From contig CANGOX010000011.1 in NCBI GenBank assembly GCA_947455605.1, forward strand, positions 1 to 58,373: DNA of 58,373 nucleotides, written 5' to 3'. This DNA comes from Chitinophagaceae bacterium (GTDB lineage Bacteria > Bacteroidota > Bacteroidia > Chitinophagales > Chitinophagaceae). Within the stretch, counting starts at the first letter, position 1. Each line of letters begins with the position of its first letter. A program made the translations under genes and the position numbers. The notes beneath the pieces were generated by a model. That model saw only the letters and a list, made by a program, of their open reading frames with translations, did no database searches and was not told the origin of the DNA. Positions 8,312 to 16,619 of the stretch are shown one piece after another.

Positions 8312-8975
8312 TCCTTTTCACAATAAAAATATGTTTACAGCAGCCGTTATTTTCGGCTGCTTTTTTATGTATGCCTGTGAGAACGATGCCAATGAAGTAC
8401 GCGAGTTGGGCAAAAAGAAACCGGGTATTGAAGAAGGAAAGAATATCAACAGTTACCTGAGTATGAATGGAAAAATGCGTGCCCATCTAACCGCACCCTT
8501 ACTGCTCCGTTACCAGGGCGACAGTTCCAAAAAAGCAGAGTTCCCCAAATCCTTACATGTAGATTTTTATAACGACAGTCTGAAAGTAGAAAGCCAGCTC
8601 AATGCACGTTACGGAAGGTATTTAGAGAATGAAGACAAAGTGTATCTGAGAGACAGTGTGGTGATATTCAATATTAAAGGCGATACGCTTTTTTGCGAGG
8701 AACTTTACTGGGACCAGGGCCAACAAAAATTCTACACAGACAAACGGGTATTACTGAGTAAGAATTACCGCCACACCTTAGTGGTAGGCGAAAGCGGCAT
8801 GACAGCCAATCAGGATCTTTCCAACATTACTTTCTATAAGATCAACCCCAATAGCTATTCATTTATTCCGGATAGTACTGCACCGGCAGCAACACCTGCT
8901 CCAACAACGGTTCCAGCTCCCGGCCCGGGTGGATTTTTGCCCAAAATCATTGACACTGCCAAAAAGAAGAAATAA
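8304..8975 (+). CDS. lptC: LPS export system protein LptC
   Basis: A 223-residue inner-membrane-anchored periplasmic protein of the LptC/OstA-like family. It bridges LptB2FG and LptA in lipopolysaccharide transport. A short hydrophobic N-terminus ends in a lipobox-like FMYAC (Cys25), as in Bacteroidota LptC. The beta-jellyroll region includes SYLSMNGKMRAHLTAPLLLRY and VYLRDSVVIFNIKGD. Residues about 196-212 are a Pro/Ala-rich linker before a Lys-rich end, an unusual tail. An alternative start at Met10 (8331) would remove the 8-base overlap with the upstream barrel gene. Confidence 0.85.
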   Translation: MINPFHNKNMFTAAVIFGCFFMYACENDANEVRELGKKKPGIEEGKNINSYLSMNGKMRAHLTAPLLLRYQGDSSKKAEFPKSLHVDFYNDSLKVESQLNARYGRYLENEDKVYLRDSVVIFNIKGDTLFCEELYWDQGQQKFYTDKRVLLSKNYRHTLVVGESGMTANQDLSNITFYKINPNSYSFIPDSTAPAATPAPTTVPAPGPGGFLPKIIDTAKKKK

Positions 8976-9045
8976 TCTTTTGTGCATAGTTAACCCGATA
9001 CAAGGGTGTATTTATTGATACCTTTCCATTCTAAAAATCTTTCTC

Positions 9046-10035
9046 ATGCAATACAGAAGAATGGGCCGCAGCGGCCTTCAGTTAAGTGTTGTAAGTTTTG
9101 GCAGCTGGGTAACTTTTCACAAACAGATCAACGATTCCATTGCCGATGAACTGATGGGCATTGCCTATGATAACGGCATCAATTTTTTTGATAACGCAGA
9201 AACCTATGCCTTAGGGGAAAGTGAAAAAATGATGGGGCGTGTATTAAAACAAAAGAACTGGGACAGAACCTCTTACACGCTTTCTTCCAAAGCTTATTTT
9301 GGCTGGAGGGGTAAGAATAATAAACCTAATCAAACCGGTTTAAGCAGAAAACATCTGATGGAAGCCTGTCATGAAGCTTTACAAAGATTACAGACCGATT
9401 ATCTGGATATTTATTTCTGTCACAGGCCCGATACAAATGTGCCCATATCGGAAGTAGTATGGACCATGCATAACCTCATACAACAGGGAAAGGTTTTGTA
9501 TTGGGGAACCAGTCAATGGAGTGCTGCAGAAATTATGGAAGCCCATCGCGTAGCCGATCAATACAACCTGATTGCGCCAACGGTGGAACAACCTCAATAC
9601 AATATGTTCGAACGTTTTAAAATGGAACAGGATTATTTACCCGTATTTAAGAATGTAGGTATGGGCACTACCATTTGGAGTCCACTCGCCGCAGGTTTCT
9701 TAACCGGCAAATACAATAACGGTATCCCCGAAGGATCCAGACTGGCAATAGAAGGCTTCGACTGGCTCAAAGACCGCTGGATACAGGACGATAAACTGGC
9801 CAAAGTAAAAAAACTTACCAACCTTGCCAACGAACTAAACGTAACCCTTGCCGCCCTTAGCATTGCCTGGACCATCCACAACCCAAATGTGACCACTGCC
9901 ATTCTGGGTGCCACCAAAAAAGAGCAACTCGAACAAAACCTGAAAGCCATAGATGCATTACCGGTATTAACAACCGAGATAATCCAAAAAATAGAAGAAA
10001 TCCTCCAGAATAAGCCCATCCTGGATCTTGCATAG
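9046..10035 (+). CDS. Aldo/keto reductase, potassium-channel beta-subunit type
   Basis: A 329-residue NAD(P)H-dependent (beta/alpha)8-barrel reductase. The catalytic tetrad is readable: Asp49 (INFFDNAETY), Tyr54, Lys82 (SSKAYF) and His126 (FCHRPD). The length and the YALGESEKMMGRVLK segment place it with the Kv-beta/YghZ branch, which reduces aldehydes and methylglyoxal-type substrates in the cytoplasm. It is monocistronic and followed by a word palindrome. The true substrate is unknown. Confidence 0.9.
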   Translation: MQYRRMGRSGLQLSVVSFGSWVTFHKQINDSIADELMGIAYDNGINFFDNAETYALGESEKMMGRVLKQKNWDRTSYTLSSKAYFGWRGKNNKPNQTGLSRKHLMEACHEALQRLQTDYLDIYFCHRPDTNVPISEVVWTMHNLIQQGKVLYWGTSQWSAAEIMEAHRVADQYNLIAPTVEQPQYNMFERFKMEQDYLPVFKNVGMGTTIWSPLAAGFLTGKYNNGIPEGSRLAIEGFDWLKDRWIQDDKLAKVKKLTNLANELNVTLAALSIAWTIHNPNVTTAILGATKKEQLEQNLKAIDALPVLTTEIIQKIEEILQNKPILDLA

Positions 10036-10038
10036 CCA

Positions 10039-10105
10039 TTTTGGAATTGGGAGATTGACTGATTTTTCAATTTCCCAATTTCCCAATTCCAAAATTTCCC
10101 AATTT
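10039..10105. repeat. Word palindrome (TTTTGGAATTGGG)
   Basis: A perfect 13-bp inverted repeat (10039-10051 / 10082-10094) is embedded in tandem AATTTCCC words. It starts three bases after the aldo/keto reductase stop. Same word family as 582-617 and 36250-36287. Confidence 0.75.
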
Positions 10106-10160
10106 TACCTCCCCCTTTCCAACCTTTTGCTTCAACTCATCTCTTACTCCTGACCACTAT

Positions 10161-10712
10161 TTGGATCAGTCAACCACCATACAAACGGCTGTTGTGAGAA
10201 AGGCCTGCAAAGGCGATGCGGAGGCGCAGTCCTGGCTATACAACTCGTATAGTAAGGCTATGTTCAATATCTGCATGCGCATGACGGGCAATCGCAGCAA
10301 TGCAGAGGATATCCTGCAAGACGCTTTTATTATAGCCTTCCGAAGCCTGCACCAGTTAAAAGATTCGGCCCAATTTGGGGGATGGTTAAAAAGGATTGTG
10401 GTGAATGAATGCATCCGATATGCTAAAAAAAATATTAGCTGGAACGAATGGGAGGATGAACGGAATAACCAGTTGGCTGAGGAAGGAACAGAATGGTGGA
10501 AGACCGTAAATTTTGAGATCATCCACAACGAGATCAAAGCTTTACCGGATGGTTGCCGGCAGGTATTCAATTTATATGTGGTGGAAGATTATAGCCATAA
10601 AGAGATTGCCGAGCACATGGGCATTTCAGAATCAACCAGCAAAAGCCAATACCACAGGGCCAGAACCTTATTAAGAGAAAGAATAACAAAGAAAATAGAG
10701 ATACATGGATGA
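10161..10712 (+). CDS. ECF-type RNA polymerase sigma factor
   Basis: A 183-residue sigma-70 family protein of the extracytoplasmic-function class. Region 2 (about residues 20-85) includes GNRSNAEDILQDAFIIAF, the -10 binding part; region 4 (about 125-175) ends in the helix-turn-helix DYSHKEIAEHMGISESTSKSQYHRARTLL (only region named). The start is TTG 10161 giving MDQSTTIQ; a GTG at 10194 is the alternative and no in-frame ATG serves. The next gene overlaps by 8 bases and encodes a membrane protein with anti-sigma features, the usual pairing. Confidence 0.93.
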   Translation: MDQSTTIQTAVVRKACKGDAEAQSWLYNSYSKAMFNICMRMTGNRSNAEDILQDAFIIAFRSLHQLKDSAQFGGWLKRIVVNECIRYAKKNISWNEWEDERNNQLAEEGTEWWKTVNFEIIHNEIKALPDGCRQVFNLYVVEDYSHKEIAEHMGISESTSKSQYHRARTLLRERITKKIEIHG

Positions 10713-11457
10713 GTTAAAAAAATATATTCAACAAAATGCAAACAGGCTCAATGTAGAGGAACCGGGGCCGGAGGTTTGGCTGGGTGTGAAGGAAGGGGTT
10801 AAAGAGGTAAAAGAAGTTAAAGTGGTTAAAGTAGTGGGGGGAAATGCGATTGGCTTGTTTACGAAATGGGCATTGGCTGCCTGTGTAATCTTATTGGCCG
10901 GTATTGGTGTGTGGTATGTGTTGAGTGATAAAAAACCGGTTGAGCAAACAGCAACTGCCAATATTCCAGTAGAACGAAAAGCAGATTCTGAAACAATTAT
11001 TCCTGAAAAAACAGATCCTGCTCAGACGGAAAAACAGGAACCATTGATCATCGCCAAAAGCAATCACCCACCAAAAACCAATAAACCCATAAACCAACAA
11101 CCCTCTCTTAACTCGATGGAGCTGGGTGAACTTTATGAACTGGAAAACAGTTTCAGTCAGGTGATCAATTTACAGCGTGCCACTATCAGCACCATACCGA
11201 TGTATGCAGAAACACCGGAATATTTTAAAGATTTCAAACTGCAGTTAAAGCAGATTGACAAGGATGAAAAGAGTATCAAATCAGATATTACCCATAATGG
11301 CATGAACTGTGAGTTGCTGGACCAGCTGATCAACCTCTACCAGCAAAAACTTTCATTGCTCAAACAGATGCAGCTTGAAATGAACAAGACCAATAACCGC
11401 TTTAAGCAAAACCGTGCACCGGTAGATTCAACCAAATCATATTTTATCAAATTATAA
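10705..11457 (+). CDS. Putative membrane anti-sigma factor
   Basis: A 250-residue protein: cytoplasmic N-terminal about 50 residues, one membrane helix (about 54-72) and a periplasmic part with Pro/Thr-rich linker and a helical C-terminal domain. Position (8-base overlap with the ECF sigma gene) and topology indicate that it sequesters the sigma factor at the membrane; there is no zinc HxxxCxxC motif. Residues 29-44 (GVKEVKEVKVVKVV) are a low-complexity run encoded by a GTTAAAG-type tandem word (10789-10836), which looks like an inserted repeat between the helix PEVW and the membrane span. The next gene is 9 bases downstream. Confidence 0.7.
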   Translation: MDELKKYIQQNANRLNVEEPGPEVWLGVKEGVKEVKEVKVVKVVGGNAIGLFTKWALAACVILLAGIGVWYVLSDKKPVEQTATANIPVERKADSETIIPEKTDPAQTEKQEPLIIAKSNHPPKTNKPINQQPSLNSMELGELYELENSFSQVINLQRATISTIPMYAETPEYFKDFKLQLKQIDKDEKSIKSDITHNGMNCELLDQLINLYQQKLSLLKQMQLEMNKTNNRFKQNRAPVDSTKSYFIKL

Positions 11458-11466
11458 CCTGCTTTT

Positions 11467-13218
11467 ATGAACAACTTTACACGCTATTTTTTCATGCTTT
11501 CAGTATCCATTTCTGTTGCAAGTGGCCTGGTGCAGGCGCAGCAGTCGGGAAATACAAAGAGCGGAATAACCATTCAGGACATAAAACTTGAAAAAGTGGT
11601 TATGAAATCGAAAGAGATCAGTCGTGAAGTGGCGATGCCAAAGAACGGCGAAGTGTATATTGAAAATAATTCACGCAATCTTGTGATCAAAACCTGGGAC
11701 CAGCCAAAAGTAAAGATCAGTACGAATGTTTTGTATGAGGGGGAAGATAATTTTACACAAGATGAATGGTTTGAAAAAGCCAACCTGTCTTTAAAAACAT
11801 TGGGCAGTTCCGTTAAAATAAAAGCGGGCCTGATAAGTAACCCTACTGCTTACAGTACTAATATGTATAACAGAGGTACCAACAATCTCACAGAAGTAGT
11901 AGTTGAAGGCAGGGAAATAGTGAGTACAAGCAAGGCTATATCGTCCACAAAAGTTCCGAAGAAACTCGTAACGGTATATTTACCTGCCGGTACTAAGATC
12001 GATATAGAAAGTAAATATTCAGAAGTAACCCTTCCCGCTAATATTGGTGACGCACATGTAGAGATCAGTAATGGGAATCTGGATGCAGAGAACCTCGGCA
12101 AACTCAGTCTCCGTTCTCAATACGCTATTGTTAATATGGGTGATGTGAAGAATGCAGATATCGAATTCACCGGCGGCCGGTTAACTGCAAAGAATATTGA
12201 TGAGCTCGATCTTGATTCGAAATACTCAACCATTGAATTGGCACTTGCCAAAAATGCAAAGATCAAAAGCACCAACGACGAATATGAATTTGAAGAGATC
12301 GGCGAATTAAGCGGCCGTAAAAATTATGGCAATTTTCGCATCACCCGCCTCTTGCAAAAGATCGAAATTGCGGGTGCCAATGCCGACATCAAGATCAGGA
12401 ATATCGCCCCAACTGTAAGCCTTATTAAAATAGATGATAAATACGCTGATATCCGCTTGCCGGTAAAAAACACAAAAAATTATTCTGTAGATTTTATGGG
12501 GCCTTACAGCGCCGTGTATGGAAATTTTGAAAAGAAAGGGGTTCCCATTTCTGATAAGGAACTTCAATCAATGGGTGTGGTTTCAGGAAAAATTAATTCA
12601 TCTGCATCTGATCTGAAACCCAACATCACTTCAGTAGGAACCCTGACCAATATTACTGTGCCTGGAACGATAAGTGGAGGTACTTTCAGCGGCACCCTTG
12701 CAACGGGAAGTACCGGGCAGTATGCATATAATTCTGTTTCGGGTGTTGGCGGAGCAACTAAAGTTTCAGGACAACTTACTTCAGCCGGTACACAGGTTTC
12801 AAATAATATCAGCACATTAGGCACATTAACTTCTCTTACGGTTACGGGATATCTTTCAGAGGAAGATAGAAAATCAAACACGATCAACGATTCAAAACCC
12901 TCAATTACAACCGTTGGTAAACTTTATAACCTTACTGTTGCAGGTAATGTTGTTGCCGCAAATAGCCCAACAATCACTGCTGTAACTGTTCCCGGAACCA
13001 TTGTTCAGAATACGAATACAGTTGCCGGTGTACGCACCACCGATACATACCGAACCCCCACAGGCATCATCACCGGCGGAACCTATGTGCCGTTTAACCG
13101 TGCTTATTCCTATACAGGAGAAAATGACACCCCATCTAAATTTACAGCCACTGTGGGTGATGGCAAAGGTTTGAAAATTGAATTGAAATGCCCGAATTGT
13201 ACGGTAGATTTTAAATAA
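11467..13218 (+). CDS. Exported DUF4097-like beta-repeat protein with a fibre-like insertion
   Basis: A 583-residue protein with a signal peptide (to about residue 24). Residues about 60-360 form right-handed beta-helix-like repeats typical of DUF4097 'adhesin' proteins (VTLPANIGDAHVEIS, NADIEF and similar). Residues about 375-540 differ: four imperfect copies of a TxVGTLTxLTVxG pattern, like phage tail-fibre or trimeric-adhesin repeats. The last 30 residues, GKGLKIELKCPNCTVDFK, return to the DUF4097-type C-terminus. It follows the sigma/anti-sigma pair by 9 bases, so it is probably the regulon's effector or sensor at the cell surface. Confidence 0.7.
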   Translation: MNNFTRYFFMLSVSISVASGLVQAQQSGNTKSGITIQDIKLEKVVMKSKEISREVAMPKNGEVYIENNSRNLVIKTWDQPKVKISTNVLYEGEDNFTQDEWFEKANLSLKTLGSSVKIKAGLISNPTAYSTNMYNRGTNNLTEVVVEGREIVSTSKAISSTKVPKKLVTVYLPAGTKIDIESKYSEVTLPANIGDAHVEISNGNLDAENLGKLSLRSQYAIVNMGDVKNADIEFTGGRLTAKNIDELDLDSKYSTIELALAKNAKIKSTNDEYEFEEIGELSGRKNYGNFRITRLLQKIEIAGANADIKIRNIAPTVSLIKIDDKYADIRLPVKNTKNYSVDFMGPYSAVYGNFEKKGVPISDKELQSMGVVSGKINSSASDLKPNITSVGTLTNITVPGTISGGTFSGTLATGSTGQYAYNSVSGVGGATKVSGQLTSAGTQVSNNISTLGTLTSLTVTGYLSEEDRKSNTINDSKPSITTVGKLYNLTVAGNVVAANSPTITAVTVPGTIVQNTNTVAGVRTTDTYRTPTGIITGGTYVPFNRAYSYTGENDTPSKFTATVGDGKGLKIELKCPNCTVDFK

Positions 13219-13219
13219 A

Positions 13220-13365
13220 CGTCATTGCGAGGAACGAAGCAATCTGTGCTACAAACTATTGAGATTCCAAACGATAAAGTTCAGATTGCTTCCGCCTTCA
13301 CTATCACTGCGGCGAACGAGGTCGTTGTTCCCTGTCTGCCGACAGGCAGGCTCCTCGCAAAGACG
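13220..13365. repeat. Composite palindromic element (CGTCATTGCGAGGAACGAAGCAATCTG type)
   Basis: Outer arms CGTCATTGCGAGGA / TCCTCGCAAAGACG (13220-13233, 13352-13365; one mismatch) enclose a perfect inner pair GAAGCAATCTG / CAGATTGCTTC (13236-13246, 13282-13292) and a small CCTGTCTGCCGACAGGCAGG hairpin (13331-13350). It begins one base after the stop of the upstream gene. Partial copies lie at 14880-14937 and 48599-48632. The rest of this 396-bp spacer (13366-13614) holds tandem TTTTGGAATT (13465-13500) and CAAATTCT words (13536-13575) but no gene. Confidence 0.8.
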
Positions 13366-13614
13366 TTGTACACCATCTTTATGTTTTGTTTAGGATAACA
13401 CTCACAACGCCGGTTTCTCATGTGTACCCGGCAACCGGCCCTGTTTCTACGGGGCCGTAAACAATTTTGGAATTTTGGAATTGGGAAATTTTGGAATTTA
13501 GTTAGGCCTTTATTTGTGTATTTTCTGTTGTATTTCCATTTTCAAATTCTCAAATTCTCAAATTTTCAAATTCCCCACCCCCGGGATTCAGTTTTTTTGT
13601 TCTAATTTTCCTCC

Positions 13615-14877
13615 ATGACAGAGCTCTACTTAATCCTTGGAGGCATTGCGCTAACACTGATCCTGATCGGTTTTTTTGCCGGTTATGAGATCGCTTTTGT
13701 GTCTGCCAACCGCCTGAGTATTGAGCTCAAAAAAAAACAGGGCAGGAGAAGCGGTATCATTCTTTCCAATTTTATGGAGCATCCTGCACAGTTCATCGGC
13801 ACCTGTCTGATCGGGTTGAATATTTGTCTTGTGTTGTATGGATTGTTATTTCATGAATTGCTGAGATATACTTTATGGAACCCACTGCATTTTCAAAACG
13901 AATATCTGAAACTCGGGTTTGATACCTTTCTTTCATCCGTAGTTGTATTGGTGATTGGAGAGTTTTTACCCAAAGCCATCTTCCGGGCGAGGAATGATAG
14001 CTTTCTGAGTTTCTTCGCCCCTATTGCACAATTCTTTCATACACTTTTTCTTCCCTTGACCAATTTCTTTGTAAATGTGTCGCAATGGATCCTTACTTAT
14101 ATTTTTAATGTGCGGGTAAACGACAGGAGTGATGCATTTACCAAAGTAGACCTGGAACATTTTTTTCAGCAAACCAAGGAGCAGGATGAAGACAGCCAGG
14201 AACTCAATACAGAATTGTTTGAAAATGCGTTAAGTCTGCCCATGGTAAAGATCAGACAATGCCTGGTACCCAGAACAGAGATCGAAGCGATTGATATGAA
14301 TACCCCGGTAGAGGAAGCCAAACAGCATTTCATTACAACACAGTTGAGTAAATTATTGGTGTATGATGATAATATTGATTCGGTTGTAGGGTATATACAC
14401 CAGCTGGATCTTTTTCAAAAACCGGATACCATCAAATCCATCCTGCATCCCATAATGGCTGTGCCGGAAAGTATGAGTGCTACAGACCTGATCGCAAAAT
14501 TTACCAAGAACCATAAAAGTATTGCCCTGGTAGTAGATGAGTTTGGTGGTACAGCAGGTATTGTAACCATGGAAGATGTGCTTGAAGAAATTTTTGGCGA
14601 AATCCAGGATGAATATGATGTGGAAGAATTTGTAGAGAAACAATTAGCCGAAGACGAGTATATACTCAGTGGCCGCATGGAACTGGATTATCTGAATGAG
14701 AAATACAATATGGCATTCCCGGTTTCTGAATCGGAAACACTGAGCGGTTATATCATTGCAGAACACCAGACCATTCCCAAACTGAAAGAAACCATTATCA
14801 TCAACAATTATCGTTTTGATATCCTCAACGTAAGCGACACCCGCATTGAAATGGTTAAGATGAAGATCCTCCGCTAA
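13615..14877 (+). CDS. CNNM/DUF21-CBS-CorC transporter-associated protein
   Basis: A 420-residue protein with three domains: DUF21/CNNM membrane domain (about 1-170; PKAIFRARND is its typical cytoplasmic-side segment), a CBS pair (about 195-325; VPRTEIEAID, VVDEFGGTAGIVTMEDVLEEI) and a C-terminal CorC/HlyC domain (about 335-415). Relatives are linked to magnesium/cobalt efflux, and in gliding Bacteroidota the GldE protein has this layout. Whether this one is GldE-like or a Mg2+ exporter is not decidable. It is monocistronic and followed by a partial repeat element at 14880. Confidence 0.88.
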   Translation: MTELYLILGGIALTLILIGFFAGYEIAFVSANRLSIELKKKQGRRSGIILSNFMEHPAQFIGTCLIGLNICLVLYGLLFHELLRYTLWNPLHFQNEYLKLGFDTFLSSVVVLVIGEFLPKAIFRARNDSFLSFFAPIAQFFHTLFLPLTNFFVNVSQWILTYIFNVRVNDRSDAFTKVDLEHFFQQTKEQDEDSQELNTELFENALSLPMVKIRQCLVPRTEIEAIDMNTPVEEAKQHFITTQLSKLLVYDDNIDSVVGYIHQLDLFQKPDTIKSILHPIMAVPESMSATDLIAKFTKNHKSIALVVDEFGGTAGIVTMEDVLEEIFGEIQDEYDVEEFVEKQLAEDEYILSGRMELDYLNEKYNMAFPVSESETLSGYIIAEHQTIPKLKETIIINNYRFDILNVSDTRIEMVKMKILR

Positions 14878-14879
14878 CG

Positions 14880-14937
14880 CGTCATTGCGAGGAACGACGT
14901 GTCCGCCGCAGTGATAACGAAGGAGGAAGCAAACTGT
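14880..14937. repeat. Partial copy of the CGTCATTGCGAGGAACG element
   Basis: CGTCATTGCGAGGAACGACG followed by GTCCGCCGCAGTGATAACGA and GAAGCAAACTG repeats the left and middle modules of the element at 13220-13365 in shuffled order. It begins two bases after the CNNM stop codon. Confidence 0.65.
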
Positions 14938-14988
14938 GTCGCGCATAAAAAAACCCTGCAAAAAATGTGTAGGCCGAATTACTGAACC

Positions 14989-15411
14989 ATGAATAAAGCA
15001 TACCTCTCCATCTCCTTCCAAAAAAGGAAAGCATTACAAAGTGAGGTGGTAGCCATACAACAAGCCCTATCCGCTTTCAACTTCGATCTTTTCGTTTTCG
15101 TAGATCAATACCTCTTTACCAAAGACAAGGAAAAACAAATGATGCAGCAGGCATTTGCAGACATAAACAGTTCAGACCTGTTGATTGCCGAAGTATCTGA
15201 AAAAGCTATCGGCGTGGGTATTGAGATCGGTTACGCTGTGGCTGCCCAAAAACCGGTTATTTACCTGAGAAATGCGCAGGCAGAGCACTCCACCACCGCT
15301 GCCGGAGCTGCCAACAGGGCGATCATCTACGAAAACCCGGAGGATCTGAGAGAAAAACTGGAGATTGTTTTGAAGGCTTTGAATGGCCAGGCCTCTTTAT
15401 TGGCGGGATAA
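14989..15411 (+). CDS. Nucleoside 2-deoxyribosyltransferase-like protein
   Basis: A 140-residue small Rossmann-like protein. The segments AYLSISF, DINSSDLLIAEVSEKAIGVGIEIGYA (about 56-81; the D..IAE...GVGIEIGYA pattern carries the catalytic Glu of the family) and KPVIYLRNA match the NDT/DNA-deoxyribosyltransferase superfamily. Such proteins exchange bases on deoxynucleosides or cleave modified nucleotides (DNPH1-type). The exact reaction cannot be told. It stands alone between two repeat elements. Confidence 0.75.
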   Translation: MNKAYLSISFQKRKALQSEVVAIQQALSAFNFDLFVFVDQYLFTKDKEKQMMQQAFADINSSDLLIAEVSEKAIGVGIEIGYAVAAQKPVIYLRNAQAEHSTTAAGAANRAIIYENPEDLREKLEIVLKALNGQASLLAG

Positions 15412-15417
15412 GGACGC

Positions 15418-15476
15418 ACGCAGAGGCGCAAAGACGCAGGGAAAACCGGTCAATCTGCACCTTTGCGCCTCTGCGT
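15418..15476. repeat. Word palindrome (ACGCAGAGGCGCAAAG)
   Basis: Perfect 16-bp arms 15418-15433 and 15461-15476, separated by 27 bases that contain one more related word (GACGCAG). It begins seven bases after the preceding stop codon. Confidence 0.85.
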
Positions 15477-15572
15477 GAAATTTATCCGAATTTAGGCGGT
15501 CCACCCCCAAACGGTTGTTTTTTATGTTCCTCATACCCGTAACTTTGGCGGCTCATAAGAGTCTGGAAACAC

Positions 15573-16442
15573 ATGGCACTATTTAATAGAGAAGGCGCGC
15601 AGGGAAAAGGGGAGATGACCTTTATTGATCATCTTGAAGAGCTGAGAACACATATCATCCGCTCTGTACTGGCCATCCTGGTAATGGCAGGCGTGATCTT
15701 TTATTACCGCAACTGGATCTTCGACAATGTGATCCGCGGGCCTATCAACCCTAATTTTATCAGTTATCGTTTGCTTTGCCGGTTTAGCCATTGGGCACAT
15801 ATGGGGGATGCCTTGTGCATGCCTCCCGTTAAAGTAACCCTGATCACCAATACATTCGGCGGTCAGTTTCTCGGAGCTATTTCGGTAGCGCTGGTAGGTG
15901 GTGTTATTGCCGCCTTCCCTTTTATCTTCTGGGAATTCTGGCGTTTTGTTCGTCCGGCTTTAAAAGAGAAAGAAGTTAAGAATACCAGATTTGTGATCGT
16001 TTGGGTATCTTTTTTCTTCTTTACAGGCGCGGCTTTCGGCTTTTTTTTACTGGGCCCATTCACTTTCAACTTTCTGGCTGGTTTCCAATTAGGTACACAG
16101 GGTGGCATTACTACCTTGCCAACATTTGCTGATTATGTAGATAATCTGACCAATATCATTATCGGTTGCGGATTGGCGTTTGAATTGCCTGTATTAGCCT
16201 TTATCCTTACCAAGATCGGACTCATAACACCCACCTTTTTGCGCACTACCCGTAAATATGCGATCGTAGTGATCCTGATCGTGGCTGCGTTTATTACGCC
16301 AAGCCCCGACTGGATGAGCCAAATGATCGTATTCACCCCATTATTTCTTCTTTATGAATTAAGTATCCTTGTTTCTGCCCGTGTATTCAAGCAAAGGCAG
16401 AAGGATGAGGAAACAGAGGAGAAAGATGAGGAATGGAGTTAA
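15573..16442 (+). CDS. tatC: Sec-independent protein translocase TatC
   Basis: A 289-residue polytopic membrane protein, core receptor of the twin-arginine translocase, which exports folded proteins. The N-terminal amphipathic helix FIDHLEELRTHIIRSV (about 17-32) is the conserved signal-peptide binding region, followed by six membrane helices; FWEFWRFVRPAL and the late FITPSPDW are family hallmarks. Several neighbours in this window carry Tat leaders (1.9, 49.6, 52.1 and 52.8 kb), consistent with an active Tat system. tatA/B are not next to it. The last codons (EEWS) and stop lie in a GGAGTTAAA word that repeats just downstream. Confidence 0.95.
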   Translation: MALFNREGAQGKGEMTFIDHLEELRTHIIRSVLAILVMAGVIFYYRNWIFDNVIRGPINPNFISYRLLCRFSHWAHMGDALCMPPVKVTLITNTFGGQFLGAISVALVGGVIAAFPFIFWEFWRFVRPALKEKEVKNTRFVIVWVSFFFFTGAAFGFFLLGPFTFNFLAGFQLGTQGGITTLPTFADYVDNLTNIIIGCGLAFELPVLAFILTKIGLITPTFLRTTRKYAIVVILIVAAFITPSPDWMSQMIVFTPLFLLYELSILVSARVFKQRQKDEETEEKDEEWS

Positions 16443-16545
16443 AGATAGTTAGGAGTTAAAAGTCTGGAGTCTGGAGTGATGTTTTTAAAACCTACTTCAG
16501 ACTCCCAACTCCAGTCTCCAGTCTCCAGTCTCCAGACCTCCCTCC
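16435..16545. repeat. Word palindrome (AGTCTGGAGT) after tatC
   Basis: GGAGTTAAA occurs at 16435-16443 (over the tatC stop) and 16452-16460, followed by tandem GTCTGGAGT words (16462-16477) and reverse-complement CTCCAGTCTCCAGT words (16508-16537). The second genomic copy, 54696-54765, has the same word. Confidence 0.75.
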
Positions 16546-16619
16546 CCCTTTCGTCCATTTTCTTAAACAGCATCTACCCGCAATCCCATAACTTAGCTCC
16601 TCCATTAATGTAATGCAGT

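Noticed and set aside
13420..13605. 61-codon open frame after the DUF4097 gene
   Set aside because: It is built of TTTTGGAATT and CAAATTCT tandem words, has no family resemblance and no start context.
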